47,216 nucleotides of DNA from UBA1388 sp964555515 (GTDB lineage: Bacteria > Patescibacteriota > Microgenomatia > UBA1400 > PJMF01), in contig CAZKSJ010000006.1 of assembly GCA_964555515.1 (NCBI GenBank), positions 1 through 47,216 of the forward strand. The letters are read 5' to 3'. The notes beneath the pieces were generated by a model. It saw nothing but the letters and a program-made list of their open reading frames with translations, did no database searches and was not told the DNA's origin. Within the stretch, counting starts at the first letter, position 1. Every line of letters begins with the position of its first letter. Both the position numbers and the translations under genes were made by a program. Positions 1-8,534 of the stretch are shown here, in pieces.

Positions 1-1
1 C

Positions 2-859
2 GCCGACGCCGAACTTTTAGCAGTGTTTTTTGCTGCTTACCGAGAGCTAGGTCTTGAGTCATTGATCATTGAAATCAACGATCGGCAAACACTCCAAAAC
101 GTGTTGCAACCCTTTTGTACGGGCGAAACAACTTTCTCCTCACTTTGCCAAATTATTGATAAAAAGAATAAATTATCCGAAGCAGCATTTCGCGCTGAGT
201 TGGGTTCAAAAAATTTGCGTGAGACGGCAATNNNNNNNNNNNNNNNNNNNNNNNNNNNNNNNNNNNNNNNNNNNNNNNNNNCTGCTGTCATGTCAAGTAA
301 TTTGGCTGATATTGTAGACAAAGCAATTCAGCTAGGCGTGCCGGAGAAAGCGATCAAATTTAACCCGAACCTTGCTCGTGGTTTGGATTATTACACTGGC
401 CTCATTTTTGAGGGCATCATACCCGAATATACGGGCGGCTCAATTGGCGGCGGCGGTCGCTACGATCAGCTCATCGAACAACTCGCTGGTATTGCCATGC
501 CGGCTGTGGGCTTTGGCATCGGCTTTGACCGAACAGTCGAAGCTGTCCAACAGACTGGCAAATTACCAGAAAACTTAGCTGCCACCAAGGTGCTAGTGAC
601 AGTATTTTCTGAAGAACTAGCCAGCCAATCACTACAGACTGCCAACCAATTACGCCAAGCTGGTATCGCCACCGAGCTTTACCCAGCGATCGATAAAATT
701 GGCAAACAGTTCAAGTTGGCAAATCAGAAGCAAATTCCCTATGTGGTAATTATTGGGGAAAATGAAGCCACTGCTAACCAAGTTACTCTCAAAAACATGG
801 TCTCTGGAGAACAAAAAACCATTTCCATTACATCTGCCATCAATCAACTTCAAGATTAA
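2..859 (+). CDS. hisS: Histidyl-tRNA synthetase, 5'-truncated by window edge
   Basis: Class II aminoacyl-tRNA synthetase that charges tRNA-His in the cytoplasm. The frame is open from base 2, so the true start lies upstream and the N-terminal catalytic part is missing. Visible are the histidine A motif (ARGLDYYTG), class II motif 3 (GGGGRYDQL followed by AVGFGIGFDR) and the C-terminal anticodon-binding domain of about 90 residues. A 50-N gap (232-281) removes about 17 residues ahead of the histidine A motif, and the frame is preserved across it. The stop overlaps the stop of the convergent HAD gene by 4 bp inside TTAATTAA. Confidence 0.95.
   Translation, partial: ADAELLAVFFAAYRELGLESLIIEINDRQTLQNVLQPFCTGETTFSSLCQIIDKKNKLSEAAFRAELGSKNLRETAXXXXXXXXXXXXXXXXXXAVMSSNLADIVDKAIQLGVPEKAIKFNPNLARGLDYYTGLIFEGIIPEYTGGSIGGGGRYDQLIEQLAGIAMPAVGFGIGFDRTVEAVQQTGKLPENLAATKVLVTVFSEELASQSLQTANQLRQAGIATELYPAIDKIGKQFKLANQKQIPYVVIIGENEATANQVTLKNMVSGEQKTISITSAINQLQD
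232..281. other. 50-N assembly gap inside hisS
   Basis: Run of 50 N. The flanks are not duplicated, unlike those of the thyX gap. The hisS frame is the same on both sides, so the gap length is roughly right or off by a multiple of three. Confidence 0.98.
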
Positions 860-1449
860 TTAAACTTTTCAACCATCCAAAAATCGATGCCTGCACCCAT
901 AGCCGCCGCCTGATCATTCCGGCTATTGCCAATCATCAGATAGTCACTTCGTTCTGATTGAGGTTGGAAAATAAACTCCTCAAAACCTTCTGGGTCAGGT
1001 TTGGTAAAATTCACATCATCTTTAGCCACTACCAACCGAAAATATTGATGGAGATTATTTTCATTTAAGATGCTTTCGATTGTCTGACGAATATTTGAAG
1101 ACCAAATAAAAAAACCTTGGAAATCTTGACGTCGTTGACGGATAAAATTAATCAAATCATGATTTTTCTGATATCCGAGCAAATACTTGCTTTCAAACTC
1201 AGCTGAGACCGCTAATCTCTTTTCTCTTGCTACATGACCTATTTTTTTTACTAGTAAATTTTCATAGACATTCAAACTGGCTTGGGCAGGAATGTGGGCT
1301 TGATATTGGTGATCAAGATCGTGCATTGCCTTGTCCATTTTTTTTCGATAGATGTGCCAAGGTAAATCAAGACTAAACAGCGTGTCATCAAAGTCAAAAA
1401 TGAGGAATTTTTTTGGATGACTAGCTAAATACTCAGTTAAGATTTGCAT
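856..1449 (-). CDS. HAD-superfamily hydrolase
   Basis: Probable cytoplasmic phosphatase of the haloacid dehalogenase superfamily, about 197 aa; substrate unknown. All four HAD motifs are present: motif I FDFDDTL near residue 20 (nucleophile and acid/base Asp), motif II IWSSN, motif III Lys in FTKPDP, and motif IV MIGNSRNDQAAA. The helical insert between motifs I and II fits a C1-type cap. ATG 1449 is preferred because an extended -10 (TGATATACT, 1456-1464) ends 6 nt upstream, implying a leaderless transcript. Convergent with hisS. Confidence 0.85.
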   Translation of the reverse strand: MQILTEYLASHPKKFLIFDFDDTLFSLDLPWHIYRKKMDKAMHDLDHQYQAHIPAQASLNVYENLLVKKIGHVAREKRLAVSAEFESKYLLGYQKNHDLINFIRQRRQDFQGFFIWSSNIRQTIESILNENNLHQYFRLVVAKDDVNFTKPDPEGFEEFIFQPQSERSDYLMIGNSRNDQAAAMGAGIDFWMVEKFN

Positions 1450-1455
1450 CAACTC

Positions 1456-1464
1456 AGTATATCA
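1456..1464 (-). promoter_or_regulatory. Extended -10 promoter of the HAD gene
   Basis: Reads TGATATACT on the minus strand. The -10 hexamer TATACT ends 6 nt before ATG 1449, so transcription would start at or next to the start codon. Confidence 0.45.
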
Positions 1465-1594
1465 AAAGAATCAAAATTATTTTCAAATATTTCGAAATAT
1501 TTTTGCGAGTCAAGCTACTGTGTTTAAACTTAACAATTGATCTTCAATCAATTATTGATTCAACAATAAAATTCTACTTCTCGAAAAAAACTAC

Positions 1595-2014
1595 TTAAAC
1601 TTTTTTTCTATTTGATAGATATTGCTGATATGCTTCAATATAAGGAAATAACTTTTCTTGTTTGTTGACCAATTTACCCACCAAATAATCGCGTGCTCGT
1701 AACCAAGCAAGGTCGCGCACCCTCAATTTGAAGGGAAAATGCGCCGGATACATGTAAGCACACATTAGTGCAACCGCTCGCCAGTCATTCCTTGTCAAAG
1801 ATTCTGGTGGAGAATAATGTCCATGCTGTTCGTGATGCCGTCTGACTTGTTCGGAAATTTCACCTACCCACGACTTAAAATCATGATCGATCCATGAGGC
1901 TGGTGAACCTTCTGCTAGGCCAAAGAGCTCCCTCACGATCTGTGTTCTATCTCTTCTATCTTGATCGTGTGCAACAAACACCTGCCGTTGAGTTTCACCT
2001 TCAACACCGCGCAT
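1595..2014 (-). CDS. Hypothetical protein, 139 aa
   Basis: Not recognised. A soluble, charged protein rich in Arg, Trp, His and Tyr with no signal peptide or membrane segment. The N-terminal third is very hydrophilic (Gln/Arg/Asp). The middle carries several Trp and His residues and the C-terminus is helical and basic. Composition and codon use look coding. Start ATG 2014 has no clear Shine-Dalgarno. A TACACT box about 8 nt upstream could be a weak -10. It is divergent from the EamA transporter gene, sharing an intergenic stretch of about 80 bp. Confidence 0.6.
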   Translation of the reverse strand: MRGVEGETQRQVFVAHDQDRRDRTQIVRELFGLAEGSPASWIDHDFKSWVGEISEQVRRHHEQHGHYSPPESLTRNDWRAVALMCAYMYPAHFPFKLRVRDLAWLRARDYLVGKLVNKQEKLFPYIEAYQQYLSNRKKV

Positions 2015-2095
2015 TATTGATCAGTGTACGCCTCCACTGTTGGTTTTGGCTAGGATCAAATGGTCACCAACCAAAAAATAAGATATGCTAGTTTC

Positions 2096-3079
2096 ATGGC
2101 AATTCGAAAAAAATCTCATATAAAGCGCCAACTTAAGAATAATTCCCCTTGTAAAACCAAGTCGGAGCGCTGGCGGTCTTATGGCTACATGATGATTAAC
2201 ACTCTCTCTTGGGGAGCGGCATTGATCATTGTCAAACCAGCGTTTGACACCACTACCCCGTTTCGCTTCCTTTTTTACAGGTTTTTGTTTGCTAGCATCT
2301 TAGTCCTGCCTCTGTTGTGGAAATATTTCCATCACACTCCTCACATTAAATCAAAAATTATGAGCATCATTCCACTGGAAATCCTCGGTACCACCATTTC
2401 TCTCTCGCTGCTGTATGCCGGTCTAGCCATGACTGGCGCCATTGAAGCCAGCTTGATTTCTACCACCACCCCAATCTGGATCGTCATTGGTGGCGTGCTG
2501 CTACTGAAAGAAAAAGAGGAAAATCACGAGTTGATTGGTTTGATTCTTGCCGTGGTGGGCACATTGCTTTTAACGCTTTTCCCAATTTTTAATGGCTATA
2601 CCCTAACGGGAGGACTTTCCATCACTGGCAACTTGCTGGTGCTACTGAGCGTGCTAACGGTCGCAATTTACTACGTGCTAGCAAAAAAGGTTTATCAAAA
2701 TATGCCTAAAATGTTTGTCACCAGCATCAGTTTCATAATTGGGCTAATAACGATGATTCCTCTGGTTTTATGGGAAAATTGGGGCGCCGATATTCCCTTA
2801 TTATTGACTGTGTGGCATGATCTCACCCAACCAAGTGTGTTGATCGCGGCGTTGTATATGGCCACTTTTGGCTCAATTATCGGTTTAACTGCCTATATTA
2901 AAGGCCAAAATGGGATGGAGGCTTCTGAGGCAGCTTTGTTCACCTATTTACAACCGCTCATTTATTTACCGCTGGGATTTTTCCTTTTAGGCGAAAAGGT
3001 GTATTCTGTCCAAATCTTGGCTTTAATTATCATTTTTGTTGGTGTGATGGTGGCTGAAAATAGAATTAAGAACACATGA
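2096..3079 (+). CDS. EamA/DMT-family transporter
   Basis: Inner-membrane drug/metabolite transporter superfamily protein, about 327 aa, with roughly ten hydrophobic segments arranged as two EamA repeats after a basic cytoplasmic N-terminus (Lys/Arg-rich, about 30 aa). Family members export or import small metabolites; this substrate cannot be predicted. The second repeat ends with the typical AALFTYLQPLIYLPLGF region, followed by a GE-containing loop. An in-frame ATG at 2060 exists, but 2096 lies just after a TATGCT box and begins the basic segment. ATG 2189 is another alternative. Confidence 0.85.
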   Translation: MAIRKKSHIKRQLKNNSPCKTKSERWRSYGYMMINTLSWGAALIIVKPAFDTTTPFRFLFYRFLFASILVLPLLWKYFHHTPHIKSKIMSIIPLEILGTTISLSLLYAGLAMTGAIEASLISTTTPIWIVIGGVLLLKEKEENHELIGLILAVVGTLLLTLFPIFNGYTLTGGLSITGNLLVLLSVLTVAIYYVLAKKVYQNMPKMFVTSISFIIGLITMIPLVLWENWGADIPLLLTVWHDLTQPSVLIAALYMATFGSIIGLTAYIKGQNGMEASEAALFTYLQPLIYLPLGFFLLGEKVYSVQILALIIIFVGVMVAENRIKNT

Positions 3080-3126
3080 AGTCATTTAGTAACGTGTCAG
3101 CCCAAACTTAACTTGTCAAAATTTCG

Positions 3127-3135
3127 TGATATAAT
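3127..3135 (+). promoter_or_regulatory. Extended -10 promoter of rpmE
   Basis: TGATATAAT, a perfect TGn plus TATAAT. The expected start of transcription is about 20 nt before the rpmE ATG. No good -35 at 17 bp, as is usual for extended -10 promoters. Confidence 0.6.
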
Positions 3136-3163
3136 GCTCACTTCTCGATTAAAAAGGCAAAAT

Positions 3164-3562
3164 ATGAAATCTGGCATTCATCCTAACTGGCACACCGATA
3201 CTAAAGTCACTTGTAGCTGTGGCAATTCTTTTGTGACTGGCTCAGTCGAACCCGTCATTGAATTGGACATTTGCGACAAGTGTCACCCCTTCTTCACCGG
3301 TGAATTAAAATTTGTGGATCGACAAGGGCGCGTTGAGCGCTTCATGGCTAAAGTGAAACAAGCAGAAAATAAAACAAACAAAAAGAAACCAAAAATCATC
3401 GATGCTCAATCTGGTGATGCCAAATCATACCGCGAATTGCTGCTGGAAAGACAAACTGCTTTAAAAAAAGCTAAAAAGGCTGATAAAGCCATTGTAGATC
3501 AACCCAGTTCTGAGCAAAGTGCCGCCAAAGCAGCTCCTGTTGCAGCTCAGCCAAAGAACTAA
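3164..3562 (+). CDS. rpmE: 50S ribosomal protein L31 with long C-terminal extension
   Basis: Large-subunit ribosomal protein of 132 aa. The L31 core (MKSGIHPNW start, then Cys residues in TCSCG and ICDKCHPFF, the zinc-binding C+ form) occupies about the first 75 residues. Bacterial L31 is usually 65-90 aa. Here about 55 extra residues follow, rich in Lys, Ala, Gln and Ser and ending AAPVAAQPKN, probably disordered. ATG 3164 is chosen over upstream in-frame ATGs because it starts the conserved core, is preceded by an AAAAAGG Shine-Dalgarno, and lies downstream of an extended -10. prfA follows on the same strand but has its own -10. Confidence 0.93.
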   Translation: MKSGIHPNWHTDTKVTCSCGNSFVTGSVEPVIELDICDKCHPFFTGELKFVDRQGRVERFMAKVKQAENKTNKKKPKIIDAQSGDAKSYRELLLERQTALKKAKKADKAIVDQPSSEQSAAKAAPVAAQPKN

Positions 3563-3624
3563 CTACCCCATTTTCGCCAACTTTTTCATCACTCAAATGA
3601 AATACATTTCTTGCGTGAACGATT

Positions 3625-3630
3625 TATAAT
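3625..3630 (+). promoter_or_regulatory. -10 box upstream of prfA
   Basis: Perfect TATAAT, 41 nt before the prfA ATG, with no strong -35. It suggests that prfA is transcribed at least partly on its own. Confidence 0.4.
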
Positions 3631-3671
3631 AGGCAGAACATGGCAAATCCAAATAATTTTGTGGAATAAGT

Positions 3672-4649
3672 ATGATCAATCCTTTCTTAGACCAACTAGC
3701 TGAACTGCAAACCAAAATTGACGAAGCCAAAAGATTAGAGTTGGATCCAGAATTTTCCGAGCTCGCTCAAGCTGAGTTGTCTCAATTGTCCGCCCAGAAA
3801 CAGATGCTTGAAGAAGCGGCTGCGCAAATGCAGCCCGGCACAGATCACGAAGTAGATGCTAGCCAAACTGGCAAAAAAGGAGCCTGCATCATTGAAATTC
3901 GTGGTGGTGCCGGTGGCGATGAAGCCAAGATTTGGGCAAGCGATTTGTTGCGTATGTATATTCGCTTCGCCGAAATGAAAAAGCTGCGCATTGAATTCAT
4001 TGATGACTTAATTATCAAAATTTCCGGAAAAACTTCTTTCGAAGCTGATAGCGCCTCTTCTCTCACCCCTTTTGAAATATATTGTTACGAATCTGGTGTA
4101 CACCGGGTGCAGCGTGTACCGGAAACCGAAGCCCAAGGTAGAATTCATACTTCTACTGCTTCGGTGGCGGTTTTACCTGAAGTCCCAGTAGGCGCAGTTG
4201 ATATTAGGGAAGAAGATCTTGAATGGCAGTTTATGAGATCAAGTGGGGCGGGCGGTCAATCGGTCAACAAGACTAGCAGCGCAGTCCGACTAACTCATAA
4301 TCCTAGCGGCATTGTCGTCACCGCCCGCCAAGAAAAAAAACAAGAACAAAACCGAAAGATTGCTCTAGATCTTCTCCGCGCTCAACTCTGGGAAATTGAA
4401 GAAGAAAAGCGTCTCCAAGAAATCGGTGAAGCCAGAAGTGTGATTGGACGCAACCGCCGCGCAGAAAAAATTCGCACTTATAACTACCCCCAAAACAGGG
4501 TGACTGATCATCGTACTAAGCAGTCTTGGTACAACCTACCGTATATTCTAGAAGGCAATTTGGAAACAATGATTACTGAAATCAAAAGCGCATTTGAAGA
4601 TGCTACGCCAGACCGACTCTCCACAGAAACTTCTCCAGAGAATGAGTGA
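3672..4649 (+). CDS. prfA: Peptide chain release factor 1
   Basis: Class I release factor acting in the ribosomal A site at UAA and UAG; 325 aa, somewhat shorter than the usual 355-360 because the N-terminal domain is reduced. The catalytic GGQ lies in SSGAGGQSVN. The recognition tripeptide is PET (RVPETEAQG), matching the PxT class of RF1 rather than the SPF of RF2. The usual GGAGGDEA segment opens the core domain. The gene ends in TGA, consistent with the standard code. RF2 and prmC are not in the window. Confidence 0.95.
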   Translation: MINPFLDQLAELQTKIDEAKRLELDPEFSELAQAELSQLSAQKQMLEEAAAQMQPGTDHEVDASQTGKKGACIIEIRGGAGGDEAKIWASDLLRMYIRFAEMKKLRIEFIDDLIIKISGKTSFEADSASSLTPFEIYCYESGVHRVQRVPETEAQGRIHTSTASVAVLPEVPVGAVDIREEDLEWQFMRSSGAGGQSVNKTSSAVRLTHNPSGIVVTARQEKKQEQNRKIALDLLRAQLWEIEEEKRLQEIGEARSVIGRNRRAEKIRTYNYPQNRVTDHRTKQSWYNLPYILEGNLETMITEIKSAFEDATPDRLSTETSPENE

Positions 4650-4754
4650 CAACATTTTAAAACTGAGTAACAAATTTGGTGAGGAAAAAATGTTAGGTGG
4701 GTCAGTTAAATAATAAATCTCAAACCAATTCGCCACATACTTACGAGCGCTCCT

Positions 4755-5957
4755 TTACTGCGCACTCTTTAATACTACGGTTACTTCTTGTTTTTCATCT
4801 TCACGCCAAAAGGTGATTTTGACTCGATCGCCAATTTGCTTGCTGTTGATAATGCTGGCCAATGATTCATCTTTGAGTGATTTGCCATCAACGTCAACGA
4901 TGATATCTCCCGGCTGGAGTCCTGCCTCAGCAGCAGCCGACCCCTCCACTACCGACTGCACATAACCACCCTGGGGAACTTCATTAAACATGGCTGCTTC
5001 TTCACTAATCATCATGTAACTTACACCCAAAAATGGTCGGTCGAATTGGCCAGTATTGTTAAAATTATCGATTGAAGCCTTTACGACATTAATGGGCAGG
5101 GCGAAACCAATATTTTCCGCCGCAGCTGACACCGCTACATTTACCCCAATGACTTCGCCGCTCATGCTAATGAGCGGTCCACCAGAATTACCTGGATTAA
5201 TGGCTGCATCTGTCTGAATCACATTTTCTAGTGACTCAAACTCAGAAATACCATTACCGGCAGTGATGCCTCTGCCAAGACCAGAAATGACGCCAGTTGT
5301 GACGGTATGCCTAAACTCACCGAGTGCGGTACCGATGGCAATCACCCCTTCTCCAACCCGAATTGAGTCTGAGTTGCCTAGTGCTAATGCAGGTAAATCG
5401 GCATTATCAATTTTCAAAATTGCTAAATCATTCAGTGGGTCACGATAAATGTCGACCACCTCATATTCCTGATCATTTTTGTCAATTACTTTGTATTCTG
5501 CAGAAGGATCAGACACCACGTGCCTGTTAGTCACCACCAGTCCTTCCCCATCAACCACAAACCCCGACCCAATGTCACGTTCAATTTCCTGAATAGATTC
5601 TTGTCCAAAATTAAAACCAAACGGACTCAAACTGCTAAATGGATCAATGATGCGTTGCTGTGTCTTGATGGAAACCGTGACGACCGATTCTGAAGCAACT
5701 TCGGCCACATCTGCCACTGATAATGTCTCACCAGAATTGATGAGTTGTCCTAACAAAGAATCATTAGATTCACTGGGCTTAAATTCTGATGCAACTTGTG
5801 CAGATCGCTTCAACAAATAATCAAGAGGTTTAATTACAAACAACCGATCAGCCACGGCACCGGTCAAAAAAGATAAGATCACCAATAGTGAAATTGACAG
5901 TCCTAATAGGAATGGTTTAAGGCTTGAATTTGTGTAATTTTCCTCAGATTTATTCAT
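4755..5957 (-). CDS. HtrA/DegP-type serine protease with one PDZ domain
   Basis: Envelope quality-control protease, about 400 aa. One N-terminal membrane segment (about residues 16-35) anchors a trypsin-like domain outside the membrane. The triad is visible: His in NRHVV (about 146), Asp in NDLAIL (about 177) and Ser in GNSGGPL (about 258). A single PDZ domain (about 317-397) includes GLQPGDIIVDVDG. ATG 5957 is chosen because a promoter (TTGTTT, 17 bp, TAAAAT) ends 10 nt upstream. An in-frame TTG at 5996 overlaps that -35. Convergent with prfA. Next to a second PDZ protease. Confidence 0.93.
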   Translation of the reverse strand: MNKSEENYTNSSLKPFLLGLSISLLVILSFLTGAVADRLFVIKPLDYLLKRSAQVASEFKPSESNDSLLGQLINSGETLSVADVAEVASESVVTVSIKTQQRIIDPFSSLSPFGFNFGQESIQEIERDIGSGFVVDGEGLVVTNRHVVSDPSAEYKVIDKNDQEYEVVDIYRDPLNDLAILKIDNADLPALALGNSDSIRVGEGVIAIGTALGEFRHTVTTGVISGLGRGITAGNGISEFESLENVIQTDAAINPGNSGGPLISMSGEVIGVNVAVSAAAENIGFALPINVVKASIDNFNNTGQFDRPFLGVSYMMISEEAAMFNEVPQGGYVQSVVEGSAAAEAGLQPGDIIVDVDGKSLKDESLASIINSKQIGDRVKITFWREDEKQEVTVVLKSAQ

Positions 5958-5967
5958 ACGGTGGGCA

Positions 5968-5996
5968 ATTTTAACGTGTCTAAATAGATCAAACAA
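5968..5996 (-). promoter_or_regulatory. Promoter of the htrA-like gene
   Basis: Minus-strand -35 TTGTTT (5991-5996), 17-bp spacer, -10 TAAAAT (5968-5973). The -10 ends 10 nt before ATG 5957, predicting little or no leader. Confidence 0.55.
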
Positions 5997-6269
5997 GCGG
6001 ACGATCTATATCAAACATTACTACTACAAAACTCATCCTCATTACACCTCAACTTTATCGTTGTCTCTAACTTATCAGGCTACCACGCTCCGTTTGATCA
6101 GACTTCATCGAATTAAATCAGTTTAATCAGATTTTCGTCGAAAGTTCGTCTGACTTTCAACGGATTTTGTCACTAACAAATTTACCAACTTCAGTTGAGA
6201 AAATAATGAGAAATTGCCAAAAATAGAAATCGAAGTTAATTCTTAGAAGATTCGGGCGAGGATCAAAAT
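5997..6269. other. Intergenic region, no gene seen
   Basis: About 270 bp with no convincing frame on either strand. It contains an imperfect hairpin near 6136-6164 (GAAAGT pairing with ACTTTC), which could be a weak terminator for the S41 protease gene, but the following T-run is poor. Confidence 0.4.
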
Positions 6270-7535
6270 TTAAGAAAGTGACTCAGCGGCTTTGACGAGC
6301 ATTTCGTCAATTTCAGTTTCAGGATCATCTTTCACCTCAACGTCAACTGGAATACCTTCATTATGAATCCACTCGCCATTTGGCATCACCCAGCGAGCGA
6401 TGGTCACATGCACTGCTCCGCCATTAGCCAAATCCCGCCGATCTTGAACCGTGCCTTTGCCGAAGGTTTTTTGACCAACCAGCGGAGTTTGTAGCTGATC
6501 TCGTAATGCCCCCGCCACAATTTCAGACGCAGAAGCACTGCCGCCGTTCACTAACACGACCAAAGGCATATTTTTTAACCTGGCTTGACCTTCCACTGGA
6601 TAACTTTGTTCACTGAATCGACCTTTTTGCGATACCACCACTCCTGAGGGGATGAAATCACTGGCAACTTTGATGGCACCATCGAAAAATCCTCCTGGGT
6701 TGTTCCGCATGTCCAAGACTACCCCATCAATGTTGGCGCGCTCTGCCAAAATTTCTGTGACTGCATCATCCCATTCATCAAAAGTACGCTCCCCAAACCG
6801 ACTCAATTTAATGTGCGCTATCCGCTTCTCTGCTATGTCCTCAAAACTGAGTTCAACCGACTTAACAACAATCTCATCTCTCATTAAAGTCACTTCAAAT
6901 GGCTCATTACCATTGTTTTTTCTAAACAACGTTAAAGTCACCTCTGAGTTGCGCGGTCCTCTAATTTGGTCCACCGCGTGACTGAGTGACCAGCCAGAAC
7001 TGTCTTCATCAATCCCCTTCTGCTCATCTTTAACTCTAATAATCATGTCGCCAGCCTCAACGTTGGCATTGCCAGCAGGAGTACCATCTAGAGGCGCGAC
7101 CACCGCCAACACCCCATCGACATAGCCCAACTCAATGCCCACACCATAGAAAGCGCCCGCCAAATCCTGGCCGGTGCGTACCTTATCCTCTTGAGGCAAA
7201 TAAGCAGTATAAGGATCTCCCAGTGCCGCTGTCATACCCGCCACCGCTCCATCCACCATTTTGGCTGGATCAATTTTTTCTTGATCTACGTAGTTGTCTT
7301 CTAAAAGCTGCCAAGCCTGCCAAAAAACTGCAAAGTCTACGTCTTGAAACTCGCTCGGCTGAGCAGTGTTCATTAATTTAGATAACTGTTTGGGAGAAAG
7401 ATCTGAGTTAATTTCACCGACTGGGACATCAAACGGTAAATACTGCACAATGTTGTACTTGTACTGCGCCATGCTACCGACCAAAATTAGGAGCGAGGCA
7501 ATAGTCAGATTGATAAAAAACTTGAGCGTCTTCAT
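6270..7535 (-). CDS. S41-family carboxy-terminal processing protease
   Basis: CtpA/Prc-type serine protease, 421 aa, probably outside the cytoplasmic membrane. A signal anchor covers about residues 7-25. A PDZ domain (about 115-205) is followed by the S41 core. The nucleophile is in GGSASASEI (about Ser335) and the catalytic Lys in KTFGKG (about Lys360), the Ser/Lys dyad of the family. The strand motif VVLDMRNNPGG is intact. ATG 7535 has no Shine-Dalgarno; a TAAACT box ends 8 nt upstream. With the HtrA-like neighbour it forms an envelope-protease pair, each with its own promoter. Confidence 0.93.
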   Translation of the reverse strand: MKTLKFFINLTIASLLILVGSMAQYKYNIVQYLPFDVPVGEINSDLSPKQLSKLMNTAQPSEFQDVDFAVFWQAWQLLEDNYVDQEKIDPAKMVDGAVAGMTAALGDPYTAYLPQEDKVRTGQDLAGAFYGVGIELGYVDGVLAVVAPLDGTPAGNANVEAGDMIIRVKDEQKGIDEDSSGWSLSHAVDQIRGPRNSEVTLTLFRKNNGNEPFEVTLMRDEIVVKSVELSFEDIAEKRIAHIKLSRFGERTFDEWDDAVTEILAERANIDGVVLDMRNNPGGFFDGAIKVASDFIPSGVVVSQKGRFSEQSYPVEGQARLKNMPLVVLVNGGSASASEIVAGALRDQLQTPLVGQKTFGKGTVQDRRDLANGGAVHVTIARWVMPNGEWIHNEGIPVDVEVKDDPETEIDEMLVKAAESLS

Positions 7536-7572
7536 GGAACACTAGTTTAACTCAGCAGTTCAGAAATGCAAA

Positions 7573-7600
7573 CGGCAACTCCTTGCATAAGGAGTTGCCG
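7573..7600 (-). terminator. Rho-independent terminator of the rpsF-ssb-rpsR operon
   Basis: Perfect 12-bp inverted repeat: arms 7573-7584 and 7589-7600, loop GCAT. On the minus strand it lies 45 nt after the rpsR stop and is followed by TTTGCATTTC. It also overlaps the upstream side of the S41 protease promoter region. Confidence 0.8.
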
Positions 7601-7645
7601 GTATTATTCAGATCCAATTCACTCGAAATCACAATGACGAATCTG

Positions 7646-7861
7646 TTATTGCACAGTTTGCGTAAAAGGCAACATCGCTAAATGACGAGCTCTTTTTATA
7701 GCTGTCGTTAACTCGAGCTGCTGAGACCGGCTGAGTCCTGTTTCACTCCGAGGAATAATCGAGCCCTGCTCAGTCACAAACCGAGCCAACAAGCCCGCAT
7801 CTTTGTAACTAAACTTTTGAGCCGATCCCACAGTGAAACGCCTTTGTGGTCTTCTCATCAT
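7646..7861 (-). CDS. rpsR: 30S ribosomal protein S18
   Basis: Small-subunit protein that pairs with S6 on the 16S rRNA platform; 71 aa, normal length. The conserved core is visible: FSYKDAGLLARFVTEQG, then the RSETGLSRSQQ region and the basic KRARHLAMLPF helix. A Shine-Dalgarno (AGGAAG) precedes the MM start. Last gene of rpsF-ssb-rpsR, 49 bp after ssb. No rplI (L9) follows, unlike the operon of most bacteria; L9 is reported missing in several CPR groups. Confidence 0.96.
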   Translation of the reverse strand: MMRRPQRRFTVGSAQKFSYKDAGLLARFVTEQGSIIPRSETGLSRSQQLELTTAIKRARHLAMLPFTQTVQ

Positions 7862-7910
7862 AATTACTTCCTAATTAAATACATTCAAAATACTGACTAA
7901 TTTATACTAA

Positions 7911-8417
7911 CTAAAATGGCACATCATCAGCGATATCTTCGACATCTTCCACATCATCTGATGGGGCTTCTTCTTGTCTTTGTTTGGTAGCTTTCTTTTT
8001 GGGTGAAGCTGGCATCTCCTCTTCACCTGGTATCTGATCTTCCATTTCATCATCATAAGCTTCGGAACTGCCTCCCTGTCTGGATCGGAGCAAAATCATG
8101 TTATCAATTACGACCTCAGTTGTTCTTCGCTCTTGACCGTCATCACCCTTCCAATCACGAGTTTGCATGCGTCCTTCACAAAAGACTTTGTCGCCTTTGT
8201 GCAAAATTTGGCCACAAATATCTGCCAACTTTGCCCACGCCACAATGTTGTGGTACTCAACTCGCTCTTGTTTCTCACCACCTTCATTTGGCGTCCAAGT
8301 CCGATTAGTCGCAATGCCAAATGAACAAACTGCCGTGCCACTCGCTGTGTAACGTAAATTTGGATCGCGGGTCAAATTACCGATAAGTAAAACCTTGTTT
8401 AAAGAACGTACAGACAT
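7911..8417 (-). CDS. ssb: Single-stranded DNA-binding protein
   Basis: Homotetrameric ssDNA-binding protein for replication and repair; 168 aa. The OB fold takes the first 105 residues or so (LNKVLLIGNLTRDPNLRYT, then WAKLADICGQILHKGDKV). A flexible acidic Glu/Asp/Lys-rich linker follows, ending in the partner-binding tip DDVPF, which matches the canonical DDIPF. Strong Shine-Dalgarno (GAGGAG). Its place between rpsF and rpsR is the classical arrangement. Confidence 0.96.
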   Translation of the reverse strand: MSVRSLNKVLLIGNLTRDPNLRYTASGTAVCSFGIATNRTWTPNEGGEKQERVEYHNIVAWAKLADICGQILHKGDKVFCEGRMQTRDWKGDDGQERRTTEVVIDNMILLRSRQGGSSEAYDDEMEDQIPGEEEMPASPKKKATKQRQEEAPSDDVEDVEDIADDVPF

Positions 8418-8534
8418 GTCTTCTCTCCTCTACCCAATCATGTGGGCTCAATATTACTAAACCTTATTATCTCCATCATTATTACATAAACTGTAGAAAA
8501 GGCGAGCCGTCCAGGCATAAAATTGCCTTCAAAC

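Noticed and set aside
6136..6164. Imperfect hairpin after the S41 protease gene as a terminator
   Set aside because: The stem is short with a mismatch and there is no real T-run on the minus strand; noted only in the intergenic entry.
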